From the NCBI GenBank assembly GCA_034190875.2, contig CM067348.1:4553068-4617067 (forward strand): 64,000 bases of DNA, read 5' to 3'. Within the stretch, counting starts at the first letter, position 1. Each line of letters starts with the position of its first letter. Under the pieces are notes generated by a model, which was given only the letters and a program-made list of their open reading frames with translations, searched no databases and was not told the DNA's origin. The DNA is from Urechis unicinctus (Eukaryota; Annelida; Polychaeta; Xenopneusta; Urechidae). Made by a program: the position numbers and the translations under genes. Below are positions 10,172 through 22,763 of the stretch, piece after piece.

Positions 10172-12708
10172 GATAAATCTTGTGGTCTACGTTTATCGTT
10201 TAATGACCCGAAGTGTCAATTGATACTGATCATGACCTGCTCTGTTCGAATGTATCTCTGGGATTTTTAGCAATTTATTTTGACTGCTGCAACATATTAA
10301 TAATTATCAAACCACATTTTGATGTTTCCTTTGATATATCCGATTTTGTAGGGTACGCATGCATTTATAACTTCACATTATATATGTATTCATATTTCTT
10401 TCATCTTGATTTACACGACTTTAAACCTATGCTACTTGCCATTCGGTGGTTAATGTTAAGCGTCAGGACCGTTTTATGTGCTCATTAAATCACCTTGGAA
10501 GTGACCGCGGATGTAGTAAGCTGAATAACCTCATCTGGCCAAAACTTAAAATCGACCGCTTTTGGGAGTTATCAACCTAAGCCAGGCTTATCAGATCATG
10601 TGAAACGATTGAGGACACAGAACGTTTATATCATAACACTTCTTTAAATTAACAAATAACAAATTATTCATGTACGATTTCAGATTTGTTCGCTGAACCA
10701 TATTCTGAGATGTGCAATGGTGCAGTCCTTTGGAGAGCCATAAACTGGGTCGGAGAAAAAACCTATCATTGCTATTGAGTTTGCATCAGTGGATTCGGAG
10801 TGGCAGGTGAAGCATTAAAACGCCAAGTCACAAGATAATGACACATAAGTCACAGAGCACAGGGCATAGTTAGCAAGTTTTTATTATTTTTATACCCGTC
10901 CATACGCATGATTATAAGTTTGTTTACTTTTTCACTTTTCACATCATGTTATGCGTTTAGCTGTATCCCCACCCCCCTAACTGCACCCGAGTCATATAGT
11001 TTGCATTGTCAACACCTGCCTATTATTTTTGTTCAGTAGCACGGGAGAAACTATAGATATTTTTATTGTTCATGACTATACATGCCATGCAATGATATGA
11101 AACTATTACCTCGCATCTGATAACAGAAAAATATTGACGACGCAGCCAACATTGCTAATAAACTTATGAAGAGCACTCGAAAAAGGCTAGCTGTAATAAT
11201 CTTCATTGATCAATGTGCAGAATGCATTGGCGGTGAGAAACATTTAACTGAAAGCGATGTCGTTAAGCCTAGTCCGAGCTGCTGATCGCTTGCAGTATTA
11301 TCTATCAATTCATCTTATAGTGATACGAAGCACCGATGTGCAGGCACCTGATAAATGTATTTCACCAATCTATCGTTGGCAATTAAGCAGCAGTAGAATT
11401 TGTCCACAATCACCTTGGCCGGTGTAGATTATCTCCCCAACCTTTTAGTTTAGTAATAGACAGCTAAGACCATGTCCGTCGTGGTGTTATGACTTTCGTC
11501 ATGGACTTAGCTGTGAATAAGTTGCTAGGACAAGGAACTGAAATGGTCGCACTGCATTTTAGAAAAGCTTCTTATCTAGGGCAATGACTTGTCAAAATAT
11601 TCGGAGGGCTTATGCACCTTCAAACCTTGGCGACAGTGTACGTCCAGAAAGGTGTTGCATTAAGCCGCAAATCTAGTAATTGCCGTTCTTTGCTTTGCTT
11701 ACGACCTGGTTAATGCACTTTATCCTCTATGTAAAGAATAATCTTGTTTTTACGGAATGATGAGCATTGAGTCATCAATGGTTGTAAATGAAAGAAACCA
11801 TTAATCATTGCGGTTGGTTTTCATGCTAATTCAAAATCAATAGAGGAAGACATCTAAAATGTTAATACGATATTTTATCTGTATTCGATAAGCACATTTT
11901 TACACCCCATTTTCAAGATGGAATTGTCACGACGCGCATGATAACACTATAAAAATGGCATGAGGCGCATTTAGAAACCATATTTCATGCGGTATTTTCT
12001 ACTTTGATGTAATGTCTTCCCTGCCGTTTGAATGAAAACCAAATCCGGTTTATGGTGTGGTCATGTACGTCTAGCCGTTATGTTCTAGAATATTCTATGT
12101 TTCTGTCGACGATACATCTGCTGCTCTTAGATACAAAGCTTTGCAACAATTTACAGCGATGACCAACAGCGACATGATGATGCTGGCAATAGCATAATTA
12201 CCCTTTCATCACTGAGTGACCTGTATGAAGTATTTTGCCATTGATATCTTATCCTATATTTATTCATTATTACCTAACTTTGACATTTTAGCCCCAATGA
12301 ATTTGTCTAAAGCCGATCGTGGTCGTATGAATGACGTCTACCTCAGTCTATAGTCGATTGCCATGACTCTGTCCCCATGACTTAACAATGCATGCGCGTG
12401 TATAGCGGTGAGTGCATAGCACAGTGCCAGGATTACTGCAATAAAGCTCTCCGTCCTAACTGCAGGGCACACAACATACATATAAAATATGCTTATTGAC
12501 TCAGAGGGGTATGCACTATTGAAACAATAATAAACATAATTAATCAACGACAAATCATGTTTAAAAAAGACACTTACGGATTGTACTACACATATGCACA
12601 CACGTAAGTTTGAAAGGACATATTTATAAGTCGAAAACACTCTCAAATGCTCAGATATGTTATTTGCTTAACAGACATATAGTCTGGGAGCCAACTGCCA
12701 TTTTTCCC
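10172..12708. other. Non-coding stretch, nothing recognised
   Basis: About 2.5 kb without a supported gene. A minus-strand open frame at 12338-12646 ends with a hydrophobic segment that could be a signal peptide (FIAVILALCYALTAIHAHA), but it has no partner exons or homology I recognise. Confidence 0.4.
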
Positions 12709-12971
12709 CTTAACCTTGCATTGTTGTATTAAGTTTTTTTTACTGTTGATTTTGGTAGCCAAGGGTCTCTATTTTCAGAAACTGCTTGATGACATGTTGT
12801 CACCTTTGAGCAATTTGAGAAATTCAAGATGGCGTCCAAGATGGCCACCATTACATATAAATGACCATAACTCCCTACCTGTTCATCATAGGAAGGTGAT
12901 TTTTGTCTCTATACCTAGGTTTTAGGGGTCAAGCTATCCATTAGAACTAAGTATTATGTTAATATCATATT
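12709..12971 (+). repeat. Left terminal inverted repeat (about 262 bp)
   Basis: Matches the reverse complement of 15684-15946 at almost every position. It contains two adjacent CAAGATGGC-type motifs (12825-12846) that resemble YY1 sites. A spurious 69-codon frame in it is mirrored at the other end. Confidence 0.93.
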
Positions 12972-13045
12972 GTAATAGACGGGCACTAATAATTCACTAT
13001 TGTCTTTTCAGGTGCTGCCCGTATGACGATCACTAATAGTAAAAC

Positions 13046-15277
13046 ATGAATGAAGAACAGCGCTTTTTCGTGTCCAAATTTGGATGTGAGAATAAGACTG
13101 AACCGTTGAAAGACACTGGTCCTGTCAGGATTCAAAACTTTATCAAGCATAGCAAAATCTACGGGGACAGGTATTATGAACTTTTTGAAGAAAAAGTTAG
13201 TGAAAATCCTGAATGCACAGTTAAATGTCACAGAAACTGTGCTTCAACATACACTTCAAGCCTCCAGGTTGAAAGGCACAAAAGGAAGAATCCAGAAAGT
13301 TACTCGTCTTACATTCCACCTAAGACCAGGAGACGGTCATCACTACCAGGGTTTATCTTCAAAGTACATTGTTTGTTTTGTGGTGAAACTTGTGTGGTTG
13401 AAAAAGATCCGAAAAACCCAAAACGTTGGTGACCAGCATATTCATGTCGGGAAATAGGCAGCACAGGTGGCAAGAAGTCACTCAAGCAAACTATACTTGA
13501 AGCCTGCGAACGGCGTCAAGATGAGTTATCAGAAGTTGTGCGGCAAAGAGTAGATAGCACTGTAAGTGACCTTCACGCAGCTGATGCAAGGTATCATGTG
13601 GATTGCCGAAATAGCTTCTTGACAGAAAAAAATGTGGCTTCAGCTGCAACAAAGTCTGATAGCCAAGTTAACATTGATCTTGCCTTTGAATCACTTGTTG
13701 TAATGATCAAAGACTCGTCCGGCTTCCTGAATTCAGTTGAGTTGCATGAAGCATACAAAGAATTCGGGGGTGATAGGCTGACACGTCGTTTAATTGTCCC
13801 AAACCTATGCGAACGCTTCGAAGATGAGTTGGTGGTTTTAAAGTCTCCAGGGTTAGCACAACATTGTTAGCTTGCGATCTATAGCTGCAAAATGTATGCG
13901 ATTGGTTGAAGACGAGGATGATGACATTGATGTAACAATCAACAAACTGTGCAAAGTCATCAGGCATGAGGTGAAACAAATAACATTAGATAAAGATTGT
14001 TATGATACTAGTGTTAACCGACACAAATGTAGAGAGACAGTGAGTGACACTTTGATCCAACTGTTAGGGAAGCTGTCTCCTAACCTAGATAGGGCACTAC
14101 CTGCACTTCTCATTGGTTCAATGGTAACTGGGGTAATGAAAAACCATCCCACTAGTTTGCAAATTACTCTTGGCATCAAGATGAGTAGATCCAAAAAACT
14201 TATCAACGTGTTACAAAAGTATGGTGTTACATGTACCTACGATTAAGTACGGCGTTTTAAACATTCAGCTGCCAAAGCCACAACCATGGAACGTTCACTA
14301 CCAGGCCTATCAACTTCAAGTTCAAGCTTGGTTCAAGTTATTGTTGACAATTTTGATACTGACATATCGTCTCCAAACGGAAAGTCATGCACCCATTCCC
14401 TTGCCATGCTGCTCACACAACCAGATAGTAACAGTAGTGAAACAGTCCCAGAAGACACCATTAGACGTGTGAAAAAGGAAGACATGGTTGAGCCACTCGA
14501 GTATGACGTCGAGATAAAGATAATGGTCCCGATGACGCTGACGTCTTTGTACTGTTGCTGCATTATCATCACATAGCAAATCTCAAGAATGTTGTATTGA
14601 TGGAGTCCCCCTTCAAAGGAAGGGCGGTGCTTGATATAGGCAAAACTGTGCAGAAGCATTGTCAGATAGTCGAAGGAATACTCCCGGCACATACACTTTC
14701 TGGCTGTGATACCGTCGCCTCCTATTTTAAAATTGGAAAGGCTACTGTACTCAAAACACTTCGATCGGGGCACTCACTTAACTTGTTGGGTGCACCAGGG
14801 CATTCTATAGAATCTGTTATTCAACAGGCTACCTCCTTCATTTCCGCGTGCTATGGACAAACAGACTGTAGTACAATGTCAGAGACAAGGTTAAAGGTAT
14901 GGCTGTCACAAACAGGCAAAGGGTCATCAACACCGAAGTTGTGTACCTTGCCACCAACAACTGAGGCATTCAAAGAGAATGTTAAAAGAGCTCACTATCA
15001 GGCTTTGGTATGGCGGTCACTTGAAGCGCAGAATCCACCCGAGTTGGACTCAACGGAATATGGTTGGGTAAAGGATGACCAAAACAAGTCCCTTCAACCA
15101 GTCACCCTACCTGATGAAGTCGAACTAGCCCCACAGATGGTACTACGTCTAATAAAATGTGGATGCCACAGTACTACTCCATGCAGTTCACGTGCTTGTA
15201 GTTGCAACTCTGCAAACATGAAATGCACAATATTTTGCGCCTGCTATAATCAGGGTTGCTGTAACCTGACATCATAG
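13046..15277 (+). pseudogene. Academ-like transposase with PIN/XPG-like domain, decayed
   Basis: Transposase gene starting at ATG 13046, shortly after a good acceptor (ttttcag at 13011), which suggests an intron in the 5' leader. The N-terminal region carries zinc-binding cysteines (ECTVKCHRNC, CLFCGETC) and the ADARYHVDCR motif. The central region has QVIVDNFDTDI. A later segment has DADVFVLLLH and LPAHTLSGCDTV, resembling the PIN/XPG-nuclease-like part of this family. A C-terminal CXC cluster (CGCHSTTPC, CSC, FCAC) follows, with a stop at 15275. The lesions are an in-frame TGA at 13430, a frameshift near 13860, an in-frame TAA at 14244 and a frameshift with probable loss of several hundred codons near 14510. 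The copy is dead but could be mobilised in trans, since both termini survive. Confidence 0.75.
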
Positions 15278-15683
15278 CTGATTGCATGTCTTTGTGATGC
15301 ACATGGGCAACACAATGTACAACAGTGTAGATTATTTGGTAAAGTGGTAGCCATCCTTAATTATGAATTGTATAATATGCTTTTGGTAGTCTGTGAGAAT
15401 TCAGATTTACAATTAAAGAACATTTGTTATAATATTTACCTTTTCATATTTTCCACCAAGATTGAATAGTATAGAAGATATACCAGTGCTTGTAAACTGG
15501 CAGCCATTTTGGATTTGTAGATGACATCATCAGTATATGAACTTTGATCTGATACAGATAGATGTGTCTCCAAAATACTCAGAGATAGACACCTTCACGA
15601 CTAATTTGGAGTAAATAGTATAAATGCCAGTTTTAGTGTTACGGTGGCCATCTTGGCAGCCATCTTGGAAATTACTAGTATGT

Positions 15684-15946
15684 AATACGATATTAACATA
15701 ATACTTAGTTCTAATGGATAGCTTGACCCCTAAAACCTAGGTATAGAGACAAAAATCACCTTCCTATGATGAACAGGTAGGGAGTTATGGTCATTTATAT
15801 GTAATGGTGGCCATCTTGGACGCCATCTTGAATTTCTCAAATTGCTCAAAGGTGGCAACATGTCATCAAGCAGTTTCTGAAAATAGAGACCCTTGGCTAC
15901 CAAAATCAACAGTAAAAAAAACTTAATACAACAATGCAGGGTCAAC
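15684..15946 (-). repeat. Right terminal inverted repeat
   Basis: Inverted partner of 12709-12971, with the same paired CAAGATGGC-type motifs. A further CCATCTTGG pair lies just inside it at about 15643-15669. Confidence 0.93.
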
Positions 15947-17780
15947 CATCTCTGCCCCCGGACTAATAATACGATCGTAAGTCTTGATGGCAGTTTTGAC
16001 TAACACAGTATGATTAAGGCTTAGATGATTTGCTTTTCACTATCTTTCAACGGCAGTTCCCATAGCTTTGTCACCAAAGAAAGACATGACAGTTAACTCA
16101 AATATTGCCGTAATTCACACCTCGTATGAATTAATGCTTCGAAGTCGTTTGGAATACCCGCTTTGCGGGTGCACAGCGCAAGCCACAAAGTTCGGATGTG
16201 TTGTATGGTCGACACAGTAGTGGTAATGACGTTATGTGAACACACACATGGGATATTTGTGGTGAGATTGGGTGTAATATTTCGTTTAATATCTAACGAT
16301 GTTCTTATCCTAGGCACTTCTTCATCCGATAGGATATCTCACTTTCTGCCTAGTTTCTTTAAATGCTATTCACAATATAAAATATTGCTAATATAGCCTT
16401 CATGCAAAATTGCATATGGTCTTTGCAAATCCACGTATAACGTAACCACTATGTTGTAGGGATAAGCAAATATCGGTTACATAATAACTCATGCAAGCAC
16501 ATTCACGAGTACTGACTGCTTGAAAAAAACAGTTTTGCGATGTAGCGACAATGAATATAGATCACGAAATTCCGTAGCTACACAATATCCATAAATCGCA
16601 TCAACTTGCCGAAATTGCCGATAAAATGCCGTCACAATTGTCGGCCAAAACAGCCGGTATGTTGTCTATTCATAGTGTGTTGAATGGCATACGTCATCAG
16701 ATTATGTTTGCCATTTTAACAACAAAGCTCACGTCGATATATCTTCATTATGCCAGCCAGTTGCCTCCTATTATCATGTAGCTGAAGCGAGCAGGGGTTG
16801 TTGTTTCAGTAATGTACGAAATGTATGGTTAGTTTTCGCGTCATCAATACTGATAACAACTGTCATCATAAGTGACTGTTTTATTGAATTATGTTGCACA
16901 CGCGGCTTTAGAATGAATATCCGCTCATTGCATATCCAGTGCATGAATCACTAGCATATCTCTTCAGCTGAGACAACCGACTCCAGTTAGATTAATATAT
17001 TGATGGTTGAATAAATGAGGTGTGATTCTTGTATAATATTACTCTGTGTACCAGGACAAGTGTAGCTTGGTAATTCCTGTCTATTATTGCGATTGCCATT
17101 GCATCAGTACGGCTGAAAATCCACATGGTTTTATCATTTTGGCCGAATCTCGTATTGCGAAAATTGAACGTGCATCACATCAGTTTACTAAGCCAGCAAG
17201 ACAGGATTTTCTCGAAATCGTCAAACTTTTCTCCGACAGTTGAACATTGGACAAATGAAAAAGATGCTATGCATTTGGTTAGTAAATAATTTAAGCTTCA
17301 CCTCGAAGCGGCACTCAAGTTGCCTTATGTGCTACCAGCAATCCACATTTTTATCCTTAGAGCCAATCTTCTGCTAAATTGGCGCTGAGCACCCGGTTTA
17401 TTTTAAGTATTCCCCAGAACAACATATCCGGCTGTACGTGGTGGGTGTTAGTCAATCAGACAAAGATAATTACCACACTTTTTTCAGGCGCCAGACATGA
17501 TGATATTCTCCCTTATTGTGTGTAGCAGGACACTGCATTATACTAGTGTCGCAAGTCCAATTTTGAGTTAATAGTCAACAATCGGTAATATTTGATAACA
17601 AATACCTTGACTGGTGTCAATAATCACCGCGACTAGTTGCAAAACCAAATCAATTGTGGGAGTATCATAGTTTCCTCAATATGGCCAGAACAATGAATTT
17701 CCATGACCTATAAACATACTCACAGGGCCTAGCTTCCTTCAGATCATGGTGAGAGCATAGTGCCATCAATCAGTGGAATT
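15947..17780. other. Non-coding stretch, nothing recognised
   Basis: About 1.8 kb between the transposon and the first copy of the repeated unit. No coding or RNA gene is supported. Confidence 0.4.
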
Positions 17781-17883
17781 AGAAATTTATGTTAATTACT
17801 TTGCTGAAGACCCGATTAATTCCCGGCATCATCTGCTTAATCAATGTGGAGATTTATAATGTTACCATTATGGAGATGGTTTG

Positions 17884-19265
17884 TCATGTTACAAAAAGCT
17901 GCGTCGATTCGTCATAGGTGATTATTCATGCTACAAACGCAAAATTACATTTCATGCTAAATGTATGATACAAACGTCGAATGCCTTGCATGATTAAATG
18001 ACCAAGCTGCTCTGCTGCAAGACCTATCAGAATGCTCTAGTGAATATGAAGATCGTTCACTAAGTATGCAGCCATACGCACATGGCAGTTGCTCGAAAAG
18101 AGTAGGTCATTTTTACTGCTTTGTATTCTTTCCTTTAGTTCAATGAGCTTGCATAGGTGATCAGTTTGCACAAACAGGAATGTCAGTGAACGTGTATATG
18201 GTTACAGTACAGTTCGAGGCTCATGACATTGTCCCATCTTTGTACTTTTTGATCGGGTTTTGCAATATGCCCCATAAACGTCAGTCAATAAGGAGCACAT
18301 GACCAGAATGTCTCTTAAACTCCTACAACAATACGACTCCCTGTGTGCGCAGTCATGGAGATGGTTCGTACCTAACTTAACCGACAATGATATTGTCTAT
18401 CTGTGTACGGGTACATTATGAGCGAACTCATAAATAGATACATATTTTGGAGACATTATGTCTTTTGATATCAGATAAACATGTCTAAACTTTATATGGA
18501 AAGTTCTCAGTTCAGAATATTGAATTAAGCTTAGTTTGCCAATGAAGCCACACGCCCTGCTCGTATTTTGTCTCCGTCTTGGACATTTTTTACGACTAGA
18601 TGCTAATGTTAAACCCTAACCGAATCTACTCCTAATAACGTTATTGTATCTGCAATATGTGGTACGAATGTTGCACGGCGCCAAGTTTTTATTGCGATGT
18701 ACAAAAAAAGGGTCATTATTCGGGGCAGTCATTACAACAATCCAAATTATATTTGCGATAGAAAACACAAATCATTTCTTCATATGATCACCTTTCTAGA
18801 TGCTTTAATTGACCTATCGTTAACCTGAATTGGCAATATAAGTGTCGGAAGCGCAATGCTTACATATTATAGCACAATATCTGTGGCTTTGCCAACATGT
18901 ATGTACATGTGTGCTGGCAATATGAGCAAGTTGACTGCATATCCCCTTACACTAAACATGTCTGTGTAGCCAGCGGTCCTTTTGGCCTACAAACTAAATG
19001 CAAAGTTTTGGAGAAACCTGACTGAAGAGAATTTGGTCAACATTCTTCGACTATAACCTGATAACTGACACTTGATACGTATTATGACAAATGGACTGCG
19101 AAAATGAAATGAGAATAACGGGATCTGTCAAAGCCATCTGTCGCGTAGCTGTCGTCCCAAGTCAGTTTATAAATCTTGAAGTGACTGTTTTTATAAAGCA
19201 TCAGACCAAATTTATCAGGCTCGTTTTCAATTAATGCAAATAAAGTGTTAAAGTCATCCAAGAAG
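17884..19265 (-). pseudogene. Unrecognised cysteine-rich gene family, copy A (decayed)
   Basis: I do not recognise the product. Minus-strand blocks match copy B at protein level in the same frames. In 5' to 3' order they are DKFGLMLY with KIYKLTWDDSYAT (19225-19120), IFAVHLS (about 19095), LVCRPK and CSYCQHTC (19000-18890), CHEPRTVL (about 18230-18205), SFNHARH..SYI (about 18010-17950) and ITYDESTQL before TGA (17884). Between A and B many codon differences are silent in these frames, which supports past coding. Copy A has stops inside blocks (after CLV near 18950, within SYI*HEM) and an indel near the C-terminus, so it is a pseudogene or my exon edges are wrong. The cysteine pattern suggests an extracellular protein. 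No signal exon was found for this copy. Confidence 0.5.
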
Positions 19266-19570
19266 TGACTACGTGTATGACGCTTAATACATACGGCTGA
19301 CACATGCAGACTGTGCCATGCAAGACCTGTTCATCAGTACACATCATACATTTGACCCGCCTTCTCTGTGATGTAGCAGGAACAAAATTGATTGCACTTA
19401 CTAAAACAAATAGTCAGGGATAAAGCTCATTTTAGCCCTTAGTAACTTATTGAATGCGCGCTGTTCTCAACCTCCACTTTTGTGCGACATGTGAATTGAT
19501 TTTGAGTGAGAAAGCGGTTTCAATGCACCCTAATTCACCAATACCAATACCAAAATAGAAATCGATGCTT

Positions 19571-19575
19571 GTTAC
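19571..19575. other. Target site duplication GTTAC (left)
   Basis: GTTAC directly abuts the outer edge of the 3' LTR and recurs at 23370-23374 beside the 5' LTR, the 5-bp duplication expected of an LTR element. Confidence 0.85.
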
Positions 19576-19688
19576 TAACAACCGACAGACTCACATGGCC
19601 AGCCAAACCGAAAGTGGCATGTTTAATATCCGCTAGATGTCGTACATCGTGCATAATACATATAGGTAGATATATGCATTATATCACA
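19576..19688 (-). repeat. 3' LTR (113 bp)
   Basis: Reads TGTGATATAATG...TGTTA in element orientation. Compared by eye with the 5' LTR, 105 of 113 positions agree. Confidence 0.9.
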
Positions 19689-19823
19689 TCCCCCTTTTCT
19701 ATGAAAAGCATGTATTACAATCATAAACATAAGAGCTGGAGATTCTGGTGTTTCTAATTCTGGTAGCGGCTCGGGATGCGTATCTCGCGACCGCTTCTTG
19801 ATGTGTGAGTCTTCACATCGCTC

Positions 19824-20590
19824 CTAGTGTGCTCCTTTCCAGCACGCTGTGGGGGTGTCTAAAGTGGCGGCTGTGTAACACATGGTGGTAATGTCGGGGT
19901 AACGCCTGCGCTCACTTCTCGGTGTTGTGATTTGCTCTGAACTGCTGTCATCATCCGTGCGTGATGCACGACTCTCCTTTATGTGGACACGATTTCGTCG
20001 TAGCGTCTTCCCAGTGGGTGTCTCGATGCTCCTGGGATCAGGTGCTTTGGCTTTCATAACCGCCGGCAACCACTCCTGAGTTTGCGTGTCTCGGAACACT
20101 GCTTGTTGCCCTGGGATAAGTGGCGGTAGATCTTTAGCGCTACGGTCGTGATAGTGCTTTTGGACCTCCTGTCGACGCCGTTGTTGAAAACGGACGTCAT
20201 CGCGATCAGGGTTGGTGTCCCGGATCTTAGTAGGTAAAGAGTCTCTGATTCGTCGCTGGAACATGAGCTCTGCTGGACTGTCCAGTTTATTGGTCAGCGG
20301 TGTTGTACGTAGCCTCAATAGCGCTAGGTTCCAGTCCTCTCCTGTCTTATGGCTTTCTTTATCATAGGCTTTACTGTCCCAATCTGCCGTTCAATGAAGC
20401 CGTTTGACTGTGCGTATCTGGATGATGATGTGGTATAGCGGAAACCATATTCTTCTGCCAGATTGACAAATGCTTGCCCCACATACTGGGGCCCGTTGTC
20501 AGAACGGACGATGTCCGGTATGCCAAATATGCCACGTTGCTGACGAGCGTTTTGATGCGCTCGAACACACGCTGGTGATCGTCTTCCCAC
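19824..20590 (-). pseudogene. Integrase of the Ty3/gypsy element, N-terminus deleted
   Basis: Two adjoining frames. The first (20590-20324) has FGIPDIVRSDNGPQYVG and SNGFIERQIGTVK, holding the second aspartate and the glutamate of the DDE triad. The second (20318-19824) has SPAELMFQRRIRDSLP and KHYHDRSAKDLPPLIPGQ, the C-terminal DNA-binding region of this clade. The zinc-binding N-terminus and first catalytic aspartate are missing, because the deletion that removed RNase H also took them (junction near 20590). Confidence 0.8.
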
Positions 20591-21540
20591 TGGAAGGGTA
20601 CGTCTTTCTTGAGAAGAGATCGAATCGGCTCTGCATGAGCGGAAAGATTCTCGATGAATGGTGATAGAAATGTTACCAAGCCTAGGAACACTTGGAGCTC
20701 CGTTTTTGAGGTAAGGGTCGGTATGGCTTGGAGGTCAGCTATCTTCTTGCTGTCTGGTTTCATCCCATTGGTACTGAATACCATGCAGAAGTATTCGATT
20801 TGTGTCTGCTTGATGGTGCATTTCTCGCTGTTATGCAAAAGTCCGTTTTTTTTCCTCTTCCATCCAGGTAAGTAGGTTTCGATCGTGTTCTTCCTCCGTC
20901 TTTCCAAGCACAGCGATGCCATCAGCCATGCCGATGGTGCCTTGGCAGTTCTCCAAGATGTGGTTGATTTTCTTCTCGAAGAAATCTTGGCTGACACATA
21001 GCCCGAATGTTAGGCGTTGGAACTTATACTTCCCATGTGGCGTTCGGAACGTTGTGAGAATTTGGCTCTCCTTCTCAAGCTCCACGCTCCAGTATCCTAC
21101 TTTGGCGTCTAATTTACTGAAGTAATTCGCTCCGTAAAACTTGTAGCTGGCCTCCTCAAGGGTGAGGGTGTCGACTCAATGATCCGTTAAGCTTTTTAGG
21201 GTCAAGGCACAAGGGTAGGGATCCGTCCTTCTTGATACTGGTGACCAAGCTGCTGTGCCAGTCGGCATGTTCTCGTACCTTGGCAATGACACCTACGGAC
21301 TCCATGCGATCTAGCTATGTTTTTAGCTTGTCCCTGATGTCGATAGAATATTTACGAGGTGGATCTTTTGATGGTGTCGCTCCGTCGTTGAGGTATAGTT
21401 TGGCCTTTCCTGGTAGTTTTCCTACGCGGTCGAACTGTTTCGGATATAGTTCTTTCACATCTTCTACCAAGTTAATGTTTTTCCCTGGTTGGTGTGAGTC
21501 TGTTGGAGGTACGCTGATGGCACAGTTGACGGTTACTAGC
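20590..21540 (-). pseudogene. Reverse transcriptase of the Ty3/gypsy element, catalytic site mutated
   Basis: Reverse transcriptase remnants in several frames. The N-terminal part (about 21480-21190) has KYSIDIRDKL and DWHSSLVTSIKKDGS with an internal stop at about 21320. The central frame (21085-20831) has TPHGKYKFQRLTFGL and MADGIAVLGKTEEEHD, where the usual (Y/I)ADD catalytic pair reads ADG. The thumb and connection part (about 20850-20590) has IEYFCMVFSTNGMKPD and LQVFLGLVTFLSPFI. The loss of the second catalytic aspartate and the frame breaks make it inactive. The RNase H domain expected next is absent. Confidence 0.8.
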
Positions 21541-21542
21541 CC

Positions 21543-21890
21543 TTAGGCTACTGTCATTGGTAGCCCACAGGCTGCTGGACCTGGTACATATACGATGTAG
21601 AAGTGGGGAGTTGCCCAGTCGCGCTCGTTGTGGCTACAGTTCATCTCGATGTAACCATGGCATGCAATTACGGTGTTGTTATACGCAATGAGTCTTGTGC
21701 CGTTTGCTGCTTTCACGTAGCTTTCGTCTGGCATCATCTTTTGGAAGATCCGCAGGGGTAGGGTGTTTCCCAACGCGCCTGTATCAACTTTCATGTTTAC
21801 AAAGTGACGTTTCTTGGATTCCTGTTCACGACCTGGCACTCGCACGCGTATGTTTGCGAACACCTCCCTTTCTGGTCGACGTTTCGACAC
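21543..21890 (-). pseudogene. Retropepsin (protease) of the Ty3/gypsy element
   Basis: Aspartic protease region with the catalytic VDTGA motif (NMKVDTGALGNTLPL) and a later ACGLP segment. It overlaps the gag-like frame by 65 bases and leads into the reverse transcriptase region. A stop codon closes this frame at 21543, although retroelement polyproteins are normally continuous here. Confidence 0.75.
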
Positions 21891-22763
21891 CAGCTATGGA
21901 AATCGTTACCGGGTTATACTGTATGTCCTCGTATTCTGAGTCGGGCGTGTCTTGTTCCTCGGCCATATGGTGCACGCGTTTCTTAGATTGTTTGTATAGC
22001 GAGACTGTTTTTTGATGTTTTCTTCTCTCAGGCACGCTTTCGCCCAGAGTCCTTTTCTGTTGGCACACAGCGTCTTGCGCAGGGCAGTGTTCTCTTCCGA
22101 GCTGGTGGTCACCGCATTTGATGCATTTAGATTTGTGTTGTCTCTTGAACTTCCTATGTTTGATGAGGTCGATGTTGGTAGGGTCGGGTGTTTCGGTCGG
22201 GGTTGTGACTGTTTTATTGCGTTCAGCAATATGTCGGATCGAGTTGACCGTCGTTTCCTGCTTGCGACCCTTTGTTAGCACGTTTTTGATGGTAACTGTT
22301 TCGTCGTGGCTTAGAAACCACTTGCGAAAGTCCTCTATTGGGGTACTCGCCAACAACTGCTCGATAAAGCGTTCTTTCTCCTCGTCGTCTGAGAAGTTGC
22401 AGTCGGTGGCTTTTTCCCTGCAACGCGTGTAGAAATCATCTAGCGTTTCTGGTAGAAGAAGTGAAGGTCCAGCCTTGCGGTTCGAAAGTTCAGTCTGGAG
22501 ATGTTGAGCCGGTCTTCAAACTTCGCGAAAATGGTGTCTGGTGTTGCCGCTTCGTTATCTGATAGTCGAAGGCTGCTGTAGATTTTTAGACCATCGTCCT
22601 CCAAGGCTTGCTGGATGTGTGGTGCCAGATCTTGGTTTTTGATGTCCTCTGTCTTGGCGTATAGCTTCATGCGTTGTTCCCACCGACTGAATCGTTGGGC
22701 AAGGTATGCCTTCTTCGCGAATTCGAACTTCGGGGCTCCTTTGTGTGACTTCCGACTAGCCAT
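21826..22763 (-). pseudogene. Gag-like protein with zinc knuckle, frameshifted
   Basis: Start at 22763 (MASRKSHKGAP). The first frame runs to 22440 and holds a capsid-like region (YLAQRFSRWEQRMKLY, KIYSSLRLSDNEA). The next frame (22423-21826) continues with WFLSHDETVTIKNVL and a CIKCGDHQLGREHCPA zinc-knuckle-like cluster. The second knuckle appears broken after DAVCQQ. Gag packages the element RNA in virus-like particles. At least two frame changes are needed to read it through, so it is inactive. Confidence 0.75.

Larger units (their letters stand above)
12709..15946 (+). mobile_element. Academ-like DNA transposon, internally deleted
   Basis: A 3.2-kb element is bounded by near-identical terminal inverted repeats and contains a broken transposase gene. 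The outermost matching bases are TT(A/G)ACC(T/C)TGCATTG. The left flank or terminus reads ttaa and the right reads tcaa, so an imperfect TTAA target duplication is possible, but no exact duplication is visible. Assignment to Academ comes from the transposase architecture: an N-terminal cysteine/histidine-rich zinc-binding region, a PIN/XPG-like domain and a C-terminal cysteine cluster. Other superfamilies cannot be excluded. Confidence 0.7.

Noticed and set aside
12338-12646. 102-codon minus-strand frame with a signal-like end
   Set aside because: The hydrophobic segment is at the wrong end of the frame, and no downstream exon or homologue is seen.
12716-15945. Two near-identical 69-71 codon frames at opposite ends, on opposite strands
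   Set aside because: They lie in the transposon's inverted repeats and have no coding character.
17884-19265. Repeated unit as a simple old transposon with no coding content
   Set aside because: Not excluded, but the conserved frames with silent differences on one strand favour a gene family. No terminal repeats or transposase motif were seen.
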